A DNA stretch of 64,000 bases. It comes from JBKCUI01 sp052161625. GTDB lineage: Bacteria > Planctomycetota > Planctomycetia > Pirellulales > Pirellulaceae. Positions 18,426 through 27,806 of this stretch are shown one piece after another; position 1 is the stretch's first letter; every line of letters starts with the position of its first letter. Location: NCBI GenBank assembly GCA_052161625.1, contig CP197412.1; one strand, 5' to 3'. The notes under the pieces were generated by a model, which worked only from the letters and a program-made list of their open reading frames with translations, was not told the DNA's origin and searched no databases. The position numbers were made by a program, and so were the translations under genes.

Positions 18426-19763
18426 ATGGTAGATATCGTCGTTCCGTCGGTCGGTGAGAGTATTTCTGAAGTCCAAATCAGCAAATGGCTTAAGAAGGAA
18501 GGGGACTGGGTCGCTGCAGGAACCGATCTCGTCGATCTGGAAACCGAAAAGGCTTCCGTGCAGATCTCCGCTCCGGAAGATGGGATCCTGTTGAAGATCC
18601 TCAAGAACAACGAGGAATTCGCATCGGTAGGGGACATCCTCGCCACCTTCCAGCCGGCGGCCAAAGGGGCTTCGGCATCCTCCAGTCCAGCGCCTGCACC
18701 CCAGCCGGCGTCCGCTCCCCAGCCGGTACCTGTACCCCAGCAACATGTATCCTCCGCGCCGGCTTCAACCTCCGCGGACCCTCGCGTCATGCCTGCCGCG
18801 CAGCGTGCTTTGGACGATCATCAGCTTCAGGCCTCGCAGGTACCCGCCACAGGTCCAGGCGGCCGACTGCTCAAAGAAGACGTCGCTCGCTACGTCAGCC
18901 AAACCGCCCCAGCGGCCCCAGTTCCTCCTGTTCCCGCGCCGGCTGCACCCGCACCGGTCTCACCGGCCACTCCGGCTCCCACGAAGACCGTCACAGGGAC
19001 GTTGGCACCGCCGGTTACTGCACCCACCGCCTCGACCGGAATGGTCCAACAGGGAAGCTCGAATCGATCCGAGGAGATCAAGCCGATGAGCATGATCCGA
19101 CGGACCATCGCGTCTCGGCTTGTTCAAGCGCAGCACACAGCGGCCTTGCTCACCACCTTCAATGAAGTGGACATGCAGCCGGTCATGACCCTTCGCAACA
19201 AGTACCGCGACGCCTTCGCCGAGAAGCATGGTGTGAAGCTAGGCTTCATGTCCTTCTTTGCGAAAGCGGCTTGCGAAGCATTGAAGCGATACCCGTCGGT
19301 CAATGCCGAGATTCGCGGAAACAATATCGTCTACCGAAACTACTGCGACATCGGGATTGCCATCGGTGGCGGAAAGGGCTTGGTCGTCCCCGTCCTTCGC
19401 AACGTCGAAAAGATGGGCTTCGCAGAAATCGAGCGGACCATTGGTGAATTCGCGTCGCGAGCTATGGCCAACAAACTGATGCCAGAGGATCTTGAGGGTG
19501 GCACCTTCACCATCAGCAATGGTGGTATCTACGGTTCGCTGTTGTCCACGCCGATCGTCAATCCACCCCAAAGCGGTATCTTGGGACTGCATTCGATCCA
19601 GGAGCGACCGATTGCACTCAATGGGGAAGTCGTCATCCGCCCCATGATGTACTTGGCCCTGACCTATGACCACCGGATTATCGATGGTCGCGAGGCGGTC
19701 ACGTTCTTGAAGACCATCAAAGAAGTCATCGAAGACCCCTCCCGTTTGTTCCTTGAGATCTAG
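18426..19763 (+). CDS. sucB: Dihydrolipoyllysine succinyltransferase (E2 of 2-oxoglutarate dehydrogenase)
   Basis: A 445-residue E2 component. The lipoyl domain is at 1-77 with the lipoylated Lys in LETEKASVQ. An Ala/Pro-rich linker follows, then a peripheral subunit-binding domain near 118-155 (VMPAAQRALDDHQLQASQV, TGPGGRLLKEDV). A second Ala/Pro linker leads to the catalytic domain, ending with DHRIIDGREAV, where His and Asp are catalytic, and the C-terminus RLFLEI. It transfers succinyl groups from lipoate to CoA in the TCA cycle. No sucA or lpd is adjacent, so the complex genes are scattered. The lipoate-ligase-like protein at 4288 could modify it. Confidence 0.93.
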   Translation: MVDIVVPSVGESISEVQISKWLKKEGDWVAAGTDLVDLETEKASVQISAPEDGILLKILKNNEEFASVGDILATFQPAAKGASASSSPAPAPQPASAPQPVPVPQQHVSSAPASTSADPRVMPAAQRALDDHQLQASQVPATGPGGRLLKEDVARYVSQTAPAAPVPPVPAPAAPAPVSPATPAPTKTVTGTLAPPVTAPTASTGMVQQGSSNRSEEIKPMSMIRRTIASRLVQAQHTAALLTTFNEVDMQPVMTLRNKYRDAFAEKHGVKLGFMSFFAKAACEALKRYPSVNAEIRGNNIVYRNYCDIGIAIGGGKGLVVPVLRNVEKMGFAEIERTIGEFASRAMANKLMPEDLEGGTFTISNGGIYGSLLSTPIVNPPQSGILGLHSIQERPIALNGEVVIRPMMYLALTYDHRIIDGREAVTFLKTIKEVIEDPSRLFLEI

Positions 19764-19793
19764 TCCGGCTCCTGTTCCGGTTCAAAGCCAATC

Positions 19794-20714
19794 ATGATGC
19801 AACTGGGATTCGTCAGCGCCATCCTTCCTGAACTGGAACTGGCGCAGGTTCTTCAAACCGCGTCGCACATTGGATACCGATGCGTCGAGGTGATGTGCTG
19901 GCCCCCGATCAAAGCGGAGCGCCGCTATGCTGGGATAACCCACATCAATGTCGACGACCTATCCGACGCGTCGATGGCTTCGATCGCTCGATTGCAGCAG
20001 GAGACGGGAGTCTTCATCAGCGGATTGGGCTATTACCCAAACTGCCTTGCACCGGACGAGCAAGAAGCAGAGCGATGCACCGAACATTTGAAGAGGGTGA
20101 TCGCAGCCGCTCCCAAGCTAGGCATCGATCGCGTCAACACCTTCATCGGGCGCGACTTCACGAAGAGCGTCGACGAGAACTGGCCCCGCCTCCTGAAGAC
20201 CTGGAAGCCTATCGTGGATTTAGCCGAGAAACATGGCGTCCGGATCGGCATTGAAAACTGCCCGATGCTCTTTACCCAGGACGAATGGCCGGGTGGAAAG
20301 AACATCGCGACCAGCCCTGCGATTTGGCGGCGTCTATTTGCGGACTTGGGGAGTCCTAATTTGGGATTGAACTACGATCCATCCCATATGGTCTGGCAGT
20401 GCATGGACTACTTGAAACCGCTAAGAGACTTCATCGATCGTATTTTTCATGTGCATGCGAAAGACGTTCGAATCGATCGCCATCGTTTGGATGAGGTAGG
20501 CATCTTTGCGCATCCGAAACTCTACCATTCCCCGAAGCTACCAGGTCTTGGGGAAATCAACTGGGGTCAATTCTTCTCGGTGCTCAGCGATGAAGGATAT
20601 GTGGGCCCTGTTTGTGTGGAGGTCGAGGATCGAGCCTACGAAGCGACTGTGGAGACTCGCACGGAGGCGCTGGCCCAAAGCTTCCGATATCTAAGCCAGT
20701 ACGCGCCCCAGTAA
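19794..20714 (+). CDS. Sugar phosphate isomerase/epimerase-like TIM barrel protein
   Basis: A 306-residue AP-endonuclease-2/xylose-isomerase-like barrel. Metal-ligand positions fit the family: VRIGIENCPM (Glu), LGLNYDPSHMVWQ (Asp and His), IFHVHAKDVRID (His) and YVGPVCVEVEDR (Glu near the end). Such proteins act as sugar isomerases, epimerases or inosose-type dehydratases; the substrate is not determined. It starts 30 bases after sucB on the same strand and ends 9 bases before the convergent amidohydrolase. Confidence 0.82.
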   Translation: MMQLGFVSAILPELELAQVLQTASHIGYRCVEVMCWPPIKAERRYAGITHINVDDLSDASMASIARLQQETGVFISGLGYYPNCLAPDEQEAERCTEHLKRVIAAAPKLGIDRVNTFIGRDFTKSVDENWPRLLKTWKPIVDLAEKHGVRIGIENCPMLFTQDEWPGGKNIATSPAIWRRLFADLGSPNLGLNYDPSHMVWQCMDYLKPLRDFIDRIFHVHAKDVRIDRHRLDEVGIFAHPKLYHSPKLPGLGEINWGQFFSVLSDEGYVGPVCVEVEDRAYEATVETRTEALAQSFRYLSQYAPQ

Positions 20715-20722
20715 CCGCTGCC

Positions 20723-22522
20723 TCAATTACCGCTGGCCTGGTAGACGATTTGACCGTTGAAGACAGTCGCGCCGATTTCAGCCCGGTGAAGTTCCGTGGG
20801 TGGAAGATCTCGCAAGTCTTTTTTCCAGACCACGATGTCTGCCAACTGTCCCGCCCGGATCGATCCCTTTTCGGCCTCCTCCCCTTCCGCGAATGCGGCA
20901 CCATAGGTGTAAGCAAAGAGAGCCTCCTCCAGCTTCAATCGCTGCGAGCGAACGAAGGGTTCCTCGGGCTTGCCATCGAGCGTTTGTCGCGTCACAGCGA
21001 CTTGCAGGCCAGCGCGAGGGTCGAGCGAAACCACGGGCCAATCGGTACCGAACGCGAGCCGTCCCCCGCTCGTGAGGATCGACTTCCACGCCCAAGCCCT
21101 CTCGGCCCGTTGAGGACCAATATTGGCGACCCAAACGTCGAAGATATTGCTATTGGGTTCAGCATGACGAGGCTGCATCGAAGCGATCACCTCCAAGGGC
21201 TTGAGACGAGCGATATCCGATGGATCGATGGTTTCGACGTGTTCGAGTCGATGACGGCGCGATCGCTTTCGGTCCGGATTCGATTGCAGGGCATGCTCGA
21301 ACGCATCGAGCGTCATCCGCACGCCCCCTTCCCCGATTGCGTGTACCATCACATTCCACTCCTCTCGATCCAGTCGAGCGATCAAACGCTGCAGCTCGGC
21401 GGCGTCGCAGGTCGGCAACCCAAGGGTGTTTTGGTTTGCATAGGGAGAGAGTAGGTAGGCCGTATGCGACTCGATGACACCGTCGATAAACAGCTTCACC
21501 GATCGCACGCCGATCGACTCTTTCGCGCGTCGTGTTGCGGACAAGCGATCGAAATCCGACTCGCTCATTCCCACTTGGCCAGACAACGCAAAGTGAGTGC
21601 GAAGCGGAAAGCGGCCAGATTGCAAAAGGGAATCGAAGACCGCTAGTTCGGAATCATCCACACCGCATTCCTGGATACTCGTTACGCCGAGCCGATGCGC
21701 CATCGCGATCCCCTCCAGCAACGCCTCTTTCTTTTCATCGAGCGTTGGGACCGGAAACAGGGGATCGACCATCCGCTGTGCGGACTCTTTCAGGACCCCG
21801 GTCGGTTCGCCCGTAATAGGGTCCCGAACGATCAGTCCTCGCGGCGGATCGGGGGAGTCGCGGGTGATTCCCGCTTGGCGGAGCGCGACGGTATTCACCC
21901 AAATGGTGTGTCCGTCGTAGCAGCGAAGAAGAACCGGTTTGTCCGCGACGACCGCGTCGAGCATTTCGCGAGTTGGCAAACCGCCCGCGAACGCGCCATA
22001 GAGCCAGCCCCGTCCGACGACCGTTGGCCGTTCCGGATGTTGTTTCGCAAAGGACTTCACTCTTTCCAGGATCGTCGATGCATCGTGAGCGTCGTTCAAA
22101 TCGATTTGTTGCAACCCTAGGGAACCGGATAGGAAATGGACGTGGGCGTCGTTCAACCCAGGAGTGACCAGCCCCCCTTCGGCCTCCAGGATGGTCGTCG
22201 CGGGCCCGATCCAGCCGTTGGAATCTCGATTGAGACCGACCCAAACGATCCTCCCCCCGCGAATCGCGATCGCTTCGGCATCGGCACCGGACCATTGCAA
22301 GACGCGTCCTCCTCGGATTACCAGGTTAGCCGGGCTAACTCGGTCAGCAGGGCTTAGTGGGGGCGCAGGGGGAGTTGGCAGGTCAGCCGGGGGGGGATTG
22401 GCCGGCGGCTGCGAAGAGGCGTCGGCGGGAAAGCCCCAGGAAAACAGTAAGAAAAGGATGCACGGAAGGGTGCTGGAGTCCCGAAGGCGGTTCCGAGAGG
22501 GAGCGGTGGGTCGAAGATTCAT
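20723..22522 (-). CDS. Exported amidohydrolase, YtcJ-like (amidohydrolase 3)
   Basis: About 599 aa from the ATG at 22520-22522; the frame extends another 20 codons. A signal-like stretch (LPCILFLLFSWGFPADASS) is followed by a Pro-rich linker. The metal-dependent amidohydrolase fold shows GGLVTPGLNDAHVHFLSG (the HxH pair), VVGRGWLYG, GVIESHTAYLLSPY, NVMVHAIGEGG, HRLEHVETI and FGTDWPVVSLDPR (catalytic Asp). YtcJ-like proteins form a large group of mostly uncharacterised hydrolases. The substrate is unknown. Confidence 0.87.
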   Translation of the reverse strand: MNLRPTAPSRNRLRDSSTLPCILFLLFSWGFPADASSQPPANPPPADLPTPPAPPLSPADRVSPANLVIRGGRVLQWSGADAEAIAIRGGRIVWVGLNRDSNGWIGPATTILEAEGGLVTPGLNDAHVHFLSGSLGLQQIDLNDAHDASTILERVKSFAKQHPERPTVVGRGWLYGAFAGGLPTREMLDAVVADKPVLLRCYDGHTIWVNTVALRQAGITRDSPDPPRGLIVRDPITGEPTGVLKESAQRMVDPLFPVPTLDEKKEALLEGIAMAHRLGVTSIQECGVDDSELAVFDSLLQSGRFPLRTHFALSGQVGMSESDFDRLSATRRAKESIGVRSVKLFIDGVIESHTAYLLSPYANQNTLGLPTCDAAELQRLIARLDREEWNVMVHAIGEGGVRMTLDAFEHALQSNPDRKRSRRHRLEHVETIDPSDIARLKPLEVIASMQPRHAEPNSNIFDVWVANIGPQRAERAWAWKSILTSGGRLAFGTDWPVVSLDPRAGLQVAVTRQTLDGKPEEPFVRSQRLKLEEALFAYTYGAAFAEGEEAEKGSIRAGQLADIVVWKKDLRDLPPTELHRAEIGATVFNGQIVYQASGN

Positions 22523-22730
22523 AGCCGGTCGCAGGGAAGGTCGAAGATGAGGTCCCCACATCCTACCATCCGACGCGGTCACTTTTTCATAAATCGGTTC
22601 GAACGGACTTGCAGCGAAAGGCGGGATTCCTATAATCGGCGTCCCGCATCAGCGATTGCGCATCTTGCCATGAGTGCTGAACAAGCGGAAATTCGATAGA
22701 CGCAGCGGGCATAACTTGACAGGTTCCCCT

Positions 22731-22803
22731 GCGGGTGTAGCTCAGTTGGTAGAGCACAACGTTGCCAACGTTGTTGTCGTGGGTTCGAATCCCATCACCC
22801 GCT
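22731..22803 (+). tRNA. tRNA-Gly (anticodon GCC)
   Basis: A complete 73-nt cloverleaf. The acceptor GCGGGTG pairs with CACCCGC; the D arm holds GCTCAGTTGGTAGAGC. The anticodon stem CAACG/CGTTG encloses the loop TTGCCAA with anticodon GCC. The T arm is GTGGG-TTCGAAT-CCCAT, and the discriminator is T. CCA is not encoded. It lies 52 bases upstream of tig. Confidence 0.97.
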
Positions 22804-22855
22804 CTTTCTGTCTGGTTGTGCCCTTTTTTCTTCTTTAAGAGGACGTTTTCAGGAA

Positions 22856-24328
22856 ATGTCAGCTGTCGACACTCAGGCACCAGATTCCAAGCTTCAACTG
22901 ACCGTCAAGATTGACAAGCCGTCGAGCTGCCTCCGGCACGTCGTCGTCACGATTCCTCGGGCTGAAGTAGATCGTTATTTCCGCAAGACGTTTGACGAGA
23001 TCGCTCCCCGCGCGGATCTTCCCGGTTTCCGACCTGGAAAGGTTCCCCGAAAGCTTCTCGAAAGCCGTTTCAAACAAACTGCCTTGGACCAAGTCAAGAG
23101 CGGGCTGGTGATGGACTCGCTTCAGCAAATCACCGAGGGTGGTGAGTTCTCGGCGATTTCCGAGCCCGATATGGACTACGGAGCCGTCGACATTCCCGAC
23201 ACCGGCGACTTTACCTACGAGTTCAAAATCGAAGTTCGCCCCGAGTTCGACACACCGAACTGGAAGGGTCTCGAGCTCACCAAGACCGAATACAAGCTGA
23301 GCGACGAGGACGTCGATAAGCAACTGATCAGAACGTTGGAACGCATCACGGCTGGGGAAGCGTTTGACGGCGAAGCCCAATTCGGCGACCGCGTGGTCAC
23401 CAGTATCCGATTCAGTTTGGACGGCAAAGAGATTAGCTCGATCGACGGAACCGTGGTCACCCTCCGCAGCAAGCTGAGTTTGGCCGACTCCATCATCGAG
23501 AACTTCGGCGAATTGATCACCGGAACCCGTGAAGGGGATGTCCGCGAGACCAAGGTCAAGATTTTCGAAACGTCGCTCAACGAATCGTTGCGTGGCAAGG
23601 AAGTCGACGCCACGATTACCGTCGACGAAATCCGTCGCGTGAATGTCGAAGCTTTGAGCGGCGCGACCCTCGAGATGCTCGGATTCGACAGCCCTGCCGA
23701 ATTGCGGGATTTCGTGCGAGCCGAGCTAGAGCGACAAGCCGAGTATCACCAAAACCAACTTCTCCGCGAGCAGGTCACGGCCAAGCTCACGGAAGGGGCG
23801 GATTGGGAATTGCCTCAAGCGGTTGTTCGCCGTCAGGCAGATCGCGAGCTCCATCGCCGCGTGTTGGAATTGCGACGCAGCGGCTTCACCGACGATCAAA
23901 TCCGCTCGGTCATCAACGGCGTTCGACGCAACATCGAAGGGACCACTCAGGATGCATTGCGACAGCACTTCGTCCTTGAAAAGATTGCCGAAGATCTCGG
24001 TATCGAGCCAACCGAAGCGGAATACGAATCCGAAATCGAACTGATTGCGACCCAAAGCGACCTGTCCCCACGACAAGTCCGAGCCAAGCTGGAGCGAAGC
24101 GGGCAGATGGACGCCCTCCGCAACCAAATCCTCGAGCGACGCGTCATCGAGACGATTGTCGGCGAAGCCAAGCTCACTTCCGCCGATGGTGGTTCGATCC
24201 TCAAGGCGGAACCAGATGAGTTCGCTGTCGAATACTTGGTCGCCCCGGTAACTCAATCCCTTCCTGAAGCGAAGTACGATGAGAAGCCAGAGGATGGCGT
24301 CGAGAGCAAGTCGGTTAAGCCGACCTAG
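22856..24328 (+). CDS. tig: Trigger factor (ribosome-associated chaperone)
   Basis: A 490-residue trigger factor. The N-terminal ribosome-binding domain carries the signature GFRPGKVPRKLLESRF near residues 57-72. A divergent FKBP-like PPIase region follows (FDGEAQFGDRVVTSIRFSLDGK), then a long helical C-terminal domain. It binds nascent chains at the ribosome exit tunnel. The C-terminus adds a charged tail (DEKPEDGVESKSVKPT). The gene is followed by a strong terminator. In many bacteria tig precedes clpP; here the clpP pair is 20 kb away. Confidence 0.93.
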   Translation: MSAVDTQAPDSKLQLTVKIDKPSSCLRHVVVTIPRAEVDRYFRKTFDEIAPRADLPGFRPGKVPRKLLESRFKQTALDQVKSGLVMDSLQQITEGGEFSAISEPDMDYGAVDIPDTGDFTYEFKIEVRPEFDTPNWKGLELTKTEYKLSDEDVDKQLIRTLERITAGEAFDGEAQFGDRVVTSIRFSLDGKEISSIDGTVVTLRSKLSLADSIIENFGELITGTREGDVRETKVKIFETSLNESLRGKEVDATITVDEIRRVNVEALSGATLEMLGFDSPAELRDFVRAELERQAEYHQNQLLREQVTAKLTEGADWELPQAVVRRQADRELHRRVLELRRSGFTDDQIRSVINGVRRNIEGTTQDALRQHFVLEKIAEDLGIEPTEAEYESEIELIATQSDLSPRQVRAKLERSGQMDALRNQILERRVIETIVGEAKLTSADGGSILKAEPDEFAVEYLVAPVTQSLPEAKYDEKPEDGVESKSVKPT

Positions 24329-24358
24329 TCTCCCACCCTATTATCCCATCGATCCAAA

Positions 24359-24387
24359 GGCCGAGCTTTTACGCTCGGCCTTTTTTT
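24359..24387 (+). terminator. Rho-independent terminator of tig
   Basis: Stem GGCCGAGC, loop TTTTAC, stem GCTCGGCC, then TTTTTTT. It lies 30 bases after the trigger factor stop. Confidence 0.95.
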
Positions 24388-24444
24388 ATTGGCTCCAACG
24401 TCTTTTATTGGCGCCAACGTCCGCCTTTAAATAAACGACTGCCC

Positions 24445-24840
24445 TTAGATAACCGTGCAGCTGCAAGTGCTTTGGCAGATGAGTCGGCCTCGCTCATCGA
24501 CGATGCGGCATTGCACAAATCCGACGCGGAGGCCGCGCTGGATGAGTTCGCCGGTCGCGATCAATTTTTTGCTGACCACCGGTCGCATGAAGTGGATGTG
24601 CAGATCGATCGTCGAGAAGTCTTGTCCTTCATCCAGGGTTCGACCAAATGCGATCCCCATCGCAGCATCGGCTAAAGCAGCCAAAACTCCACCGTGAACG
24701 CGTCCCATAGGATTGTGGAGTCGATTGTCGACCGGCAGCTCCACCACGGCCCGTCCAAGCTCCCGATCCGATTCGGTAGCGTCATGAACATCGAAACCGA
24801 AGAGGACAGAGATGGGGGCTTGGGAAAATCTATCGGACAT
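24445..24840 (-). CDS. Hotdog-fold thioesterase, PaaI-type
   Basis: A 131-residue single hotdog domain. The signature HNPMGRVHGGVLAALADAAMGIAF holds the conserved Asn/Gly/His and the Asp of the helix, and IDLHIHFMRPV is the central strand. PaaI-type enzymes hydrolyse acyl-CoA thioesters, often aromatic ones. The start overlaps the end of the upstream exported-protein gene by 11 bases, so translation may be coupled. The specific substrate is unknown. Confidence 0.87.
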   Translation of the reverse strand: MSDRFSQAPISVLFGFDVHDATESDRELGRAVVELPVDNRLHNPMGRVHGGVLAALADAAMGIAFGRTLDEGQDFSTIDLHIHFMRPVVSKKLIATGELIQRGLRVGFVQCRIVDERGRLICQSTCSCTVI

Positions 24841-25210
24841 TCTTGCGGATGGTTGAAGGAGTCGGCTCGCTCAGATTGAATTCTTGGAGAGCGAAATCCG
24901 CGTCCACCTTGCGGACGCTTTTCAGTTGGATATCACCCGACGAGGGGTCGACATGATAAACCGCGATGGTGGATTTTGTTTGATCAAACAACACAACTTG
25001 CTGGAAACCATTGGAGAGAATGGCGCTGGCCATGACGGTGGACCCTGCGGACGCAGCGTGGGCCGGAGCGATCGCCGAGATTGAGAGGGGAGTGCTCGCT
25101 GCAGGAATGGCTCCTGTTTGGCTCCAGCTCCTCTGCGTCGTAGCGCTGCACGCGTAAAGGAGGCCGAGAGCGAGAGACGTTGCAGAAAGCCCGCGGAGTA
25201 GAGTCTTCAT
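24830..25210 (-). CDS. Small exported protein of unknown function
   Basis: About 126 aa from the ATG at 25208-25210. The frame runs further upstream, but that part lacks coding character. A signal peptide (MKTLLRGLSATSLALGLLYACS) has a Cys that could be lipidated. An Ala/Ser-rich segment follows, then a short beta-like part (NGFQQVVLFDQTKSTIAVYHVDPSSGDIQLKSVRKVD). This recalls single-blade beta-propeller-like planctomycete proteins, but no family is assigned. Its stop lies inside the thioesterase start. Confidence 0.6.
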   Translation of the reverse strand: MKTLLRGLSATSLALGLLYACSATTQRSWSQTGAIPAASTPLSISAIAPAHAASAGSTVMASAILSNGFQQVVLFDQTKSTIAVYHVDPSSGDIQLKSVRKVDADFALQEFNLSEPTPSTIRKNVR

Positions 25211-25501
25211 GTCGGCACCTAGTTGGCAATGGACAGACCTAGTTAGCAATGGCCAGGCCGTATCGTAAACGGCCCGACGTAGATCGGCTTGAGGAGCAAG
25301 GCAGTTCGTTGGACAATCGAACGGGATTGTTCTACCTCTCTGGAGCGGGTGAATGCCAGTCCAATTGCATGCCAGCTCGCATGCGGACTTCAGCATAATC
25401 CGCCGCTTCGATGTCGCGTCCTTGTTCGGGATACCGTATGATCCTGACCATTCCACTTCCCATAGCTCGCCCCACACGTTTCCTTTGTCCCTCTCCGCAA
25501 C

Positions 25502-26569
25502 TTGATACCCAGACTCCGAGCGACGATTGCGAACAATTCCAATTCCTTGAGCGACATCAGCATCAGGGCGGCATTGTGGTGCGCGAGTCAGCCGTATGCG
25601 GCGGCGATTTGGCTCAGGAACCTTTCCTTTGATCGGGGCATTCAGAAGAGCCAGCGAGTCGGCGTCCCCGTGATCTCCGTTGGGAATCTGACAGCGGGTG
25701 GAACGGGCAAGACCCCTACCGTCGCGTGGCTTGCCCAGTGGTTTCGCGACCGGGCTGTGCGAGTGGCGATCCTATCGCGAGGCTATGGAGCCGGTCCCGA
25801 TGGTATCAATGACGAAGCCAAAGAATTGGAGCTTCGATTGAGAGATGTCCCCCATCTGCAATCTCCGGATCGGGTCGCGAGCGCGAAGATTGCGGTGGAG
25901 GAGCTGGACATGCAAATCCTGCTCTTGGACGATGGCTTTCAACATCGACGCATCCATCGCGATTTAGAAATCGTTCTCTTAGATGCTCGAGAACCGTTTG
26001 GGTATGGCCATCTTTTACCTCGAGGGCTTCTGCGCGAGCCACTGCGATCGCTCAAACGAGCTGACATCGTGATCGCCACCCGTTCGGATCAAGTCGATGC
26101 ACAGAGGTTAGCGAGCATTCGCACCAAAGTGCAGCGATACAATCCCAAGGCGGCTTGGTTGGAGAGCCGACATCGGCCGCTTCGGCTGAGAAACTCGCAA
26201 GGTGCGATCCTCGACGTCGATTGGTTGCGAGACAAGCGAGTCGTGGTCGTCAGCGGAATAGGAAGTCCGGAAGCATTCCATCAAACCACCGAGTCGCTCG
26301 GGGCAATTCTCGCAGGAAAAATCACCTTCCCAGATCATCATCTCTACCACGAAGGGGACATCCGCGAGATAGCCAGTCGCGCGTCCGATGCGGGAGATTG
26401 CGATGTCATTCTCTGCACAGGCAAGGACTTGGCGAAAATCGCCGTTCCGGCCATCGAGTCGGTCCCGGTATGGAGTCTCGACGTCGATTTAGAGATCACG
26501 AGCGGGCTCGAAATCTTCGAAGACCATCTCAAAGAGATCATCCGCCAAATCAACTATCCATTGAAGTGA
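25502..26569 (+). CDS. lpxK: Tetraacyldisaccharide 4'-kinase (lipid A biosynthesis)
   Basis: A 355-residue LpxK. The Walker A motif is VISVGNLTAGGTGKTPTVAWL. It is followed by VAILSRGYG, the Walker-B-like LLLDDGFQHRRIHRDLEIVLLDA and the typical LLPRGLLREPLRSLKRAD. It phosphorylates the 4' position of the tetraacyl-disaccharide lipid A precursor at the inner membrane, showing that the organism makes lipid A. The earliest plausible start is TTG at 25502; no ATG occurs in the N-terminal region. It is convergent with the decarboxylase gene (20-base gap). Confidence 0.93.
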   Translation: MIPRLRATIANNSNSLSDISIRAALWCASQPYAAAIWLRNLSFDRGIQKSQRVGVPVISVGNLTAGGTGKTPTVAWLAQWFRDRAVRVAILSRGYGAGPDGINDEAKELELRLRDVPHLQSPDRVASAKIAVEELDMQILLLDDGFQHRRIHRDLEIVLLDAREPFGYGHLLPRGLLREPLRSLKRADIVIATRSDQVDAQRLASIRTKVQRYNPKAAWLESRHRPLRLRNSQGAILDVDWLRDKRVVVVSGIGSPEAFHQTTESLGAILAGKITFPDHHLYHEGDIREIASRASDAGDCDVILCTGKDLAKIAVPAIESVPVWSLDVDLEITSGLEIFEDHLKEIIRQINYPLK

Positions 26570-26589
26570 TGACTTGCCCGCAGGTGTGA

Positions 26590-27594
26590 TCACACGTAGT
26601 TCGGAGTCGGTGGACGGTAATGATCGAAATCGATCGACCGGAACCAATCGATTGTCTTTTGAAGGCCTTCTCGCAGGGGAATAGTCGGCTCCCAGCCTAG
26701 ATGTTTCTTTGCCAAGGTGATATCCGGTTGCCGACGCGTCGGATCATCAGGAGGCAAAGGACGTTTCTCGATCGAGGATTTGGCCCCGGTGAGTTCGACG
26801 ACCAGTTCCGCCAGTTCGCGGATGGTGAATTCAGACGGATTGCCGATATTCATTGGACCGATGACATTTTGCTCATTGTTCATCAATCGGAAAATGCCTT
26901 CCACAAGGTCGTCGCGATAGCAGAATGATCGCGTCTGTTCTCCTTCGCCAAAGATTGTGATCGGCTCCCCCTGGATCGCTTGCCGAATGAAGTTCGACAC
27001 CACCCGACCATCATACGGGTGCATGCGAGGACCATAGGTATTGAAGATACGGACGATGCGAATGTCGACTTTGTTCTTGCGATAGTAGTCCATGAAGAGT
27101 GTCTCAGCGACCCGTTTCCCTTCGTCGTAACAAGACCTTACACCGATGGTATTGACGTTTCCCCAATACGACTCGGGCTGAGGATGGATCAACGGATCGC
27201 CGTAAATTTCGCTGGTGCTCGCTAGAAGAATCCGGGCTCCACAGCGTTTGGCCATGCCCAACATGTTGATGGAGCCCATGACCGACGTCTTGACGGTTTT
27301 GATGGGGTTGAACTGATAATGCCCTGGCGCTGCGGGGCAAGCCATATGGTAGATCTGATCGACTTCCAGAAAAATGGGGAGCGTCACATCGTGGCGAATC
27401 AATTCGAAATTCGGACGACCAAGAAGATGGGCGACGTTCGACTTCTGCGAAGTGAAGAAATTGTCGAGGCAGATCACATCGTGCCCGGCTTCGACCAAGC
27501 GTTCACAAATATGGGATCCGAGAAATCCCGCCCCACCCGTCACCAGTACTCGATTGATTTTCGACACGTTCTTACCCCGTTTTAGCTTGTCCAT
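26590..27594 (-). CDS. UDP-glucuronate decarboxylase (UDP-xylose synthase), SDR family
   Basis: A 334-residue extended short-chain dehydrogenase. NAD-binding VLVTGGAGFLGSH is near residues 17-29. The sequence LLASTSEIYGDP, then SCYDEGKRVAETL (YxxxK with the UXS-type YDEGKR), and RIFNTYGPRMHPYDGRVVSNF are diagnostic of UDP-xylose synthase rather than a 4-epimerase. It converts UDP-glucuronate to UDP-xylose for surface glycans. A GTG 27 bases downstream of the ATG is an alternative start. Its neighbours lpxK and an acyltransferase suggest an envelope context. Confidence 0.9.
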   Translation of the reverse strand: MDKLKRGKNVSKINRVLVTGGAGFLGSHICERLVEAGHDVICLDNFFTSQKSNVAHLLGRPNFELIRHDVTLPIFLEVDQIYHMACPAAPGHYQFNPIKTVKTSVMGSINMLGMAKRCGARILLASTSEIYGDPLIHPQPESYWGNVNTIGVRSCYDEGKRVAETLFMDYYRKNKVDIRIVRIFNTYGPRMHPYDGRVVSNFIRQAIQGEPITIFGEGEQTRSFCYRDDLVEGIFRLMNNEQNVIGPMNIGNPSEFTIRELAELVVELTGAKSSIEKRPLPPDDPTRRQPDITLAKKHLGWEPTIPLREGLQKTIDWFRSIDFDHYRPPTPNYV

Positions 27595-27806
27595 CGACCC
27601 TTTCGATTATTCCACACAACCCGTGAACCGGCCCACTCCAGCGGGCCATACCGATGGATTTGGGCTACTCGCAGCAAACTATGCCGACTGGGCAGGTTGT
27701 AGGGTGCAACTTCCATGGGTGCAGGGAATCTCGTCCAAAACGAGGAACCCGCCGGTAAATCCTCGTTGGCTCTTGCCATCCCCTCCGAATCAGCGAATAT
27801 GATGGG

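Noticed and set aside
22587..22880. 97-codon frame on the minus strand with GIRTHDNNVGNVVLYQLSYTR
   Set aside because: It is the antisense translation of the tRNA-Gly gene, a well-known false protein found in many annotations.
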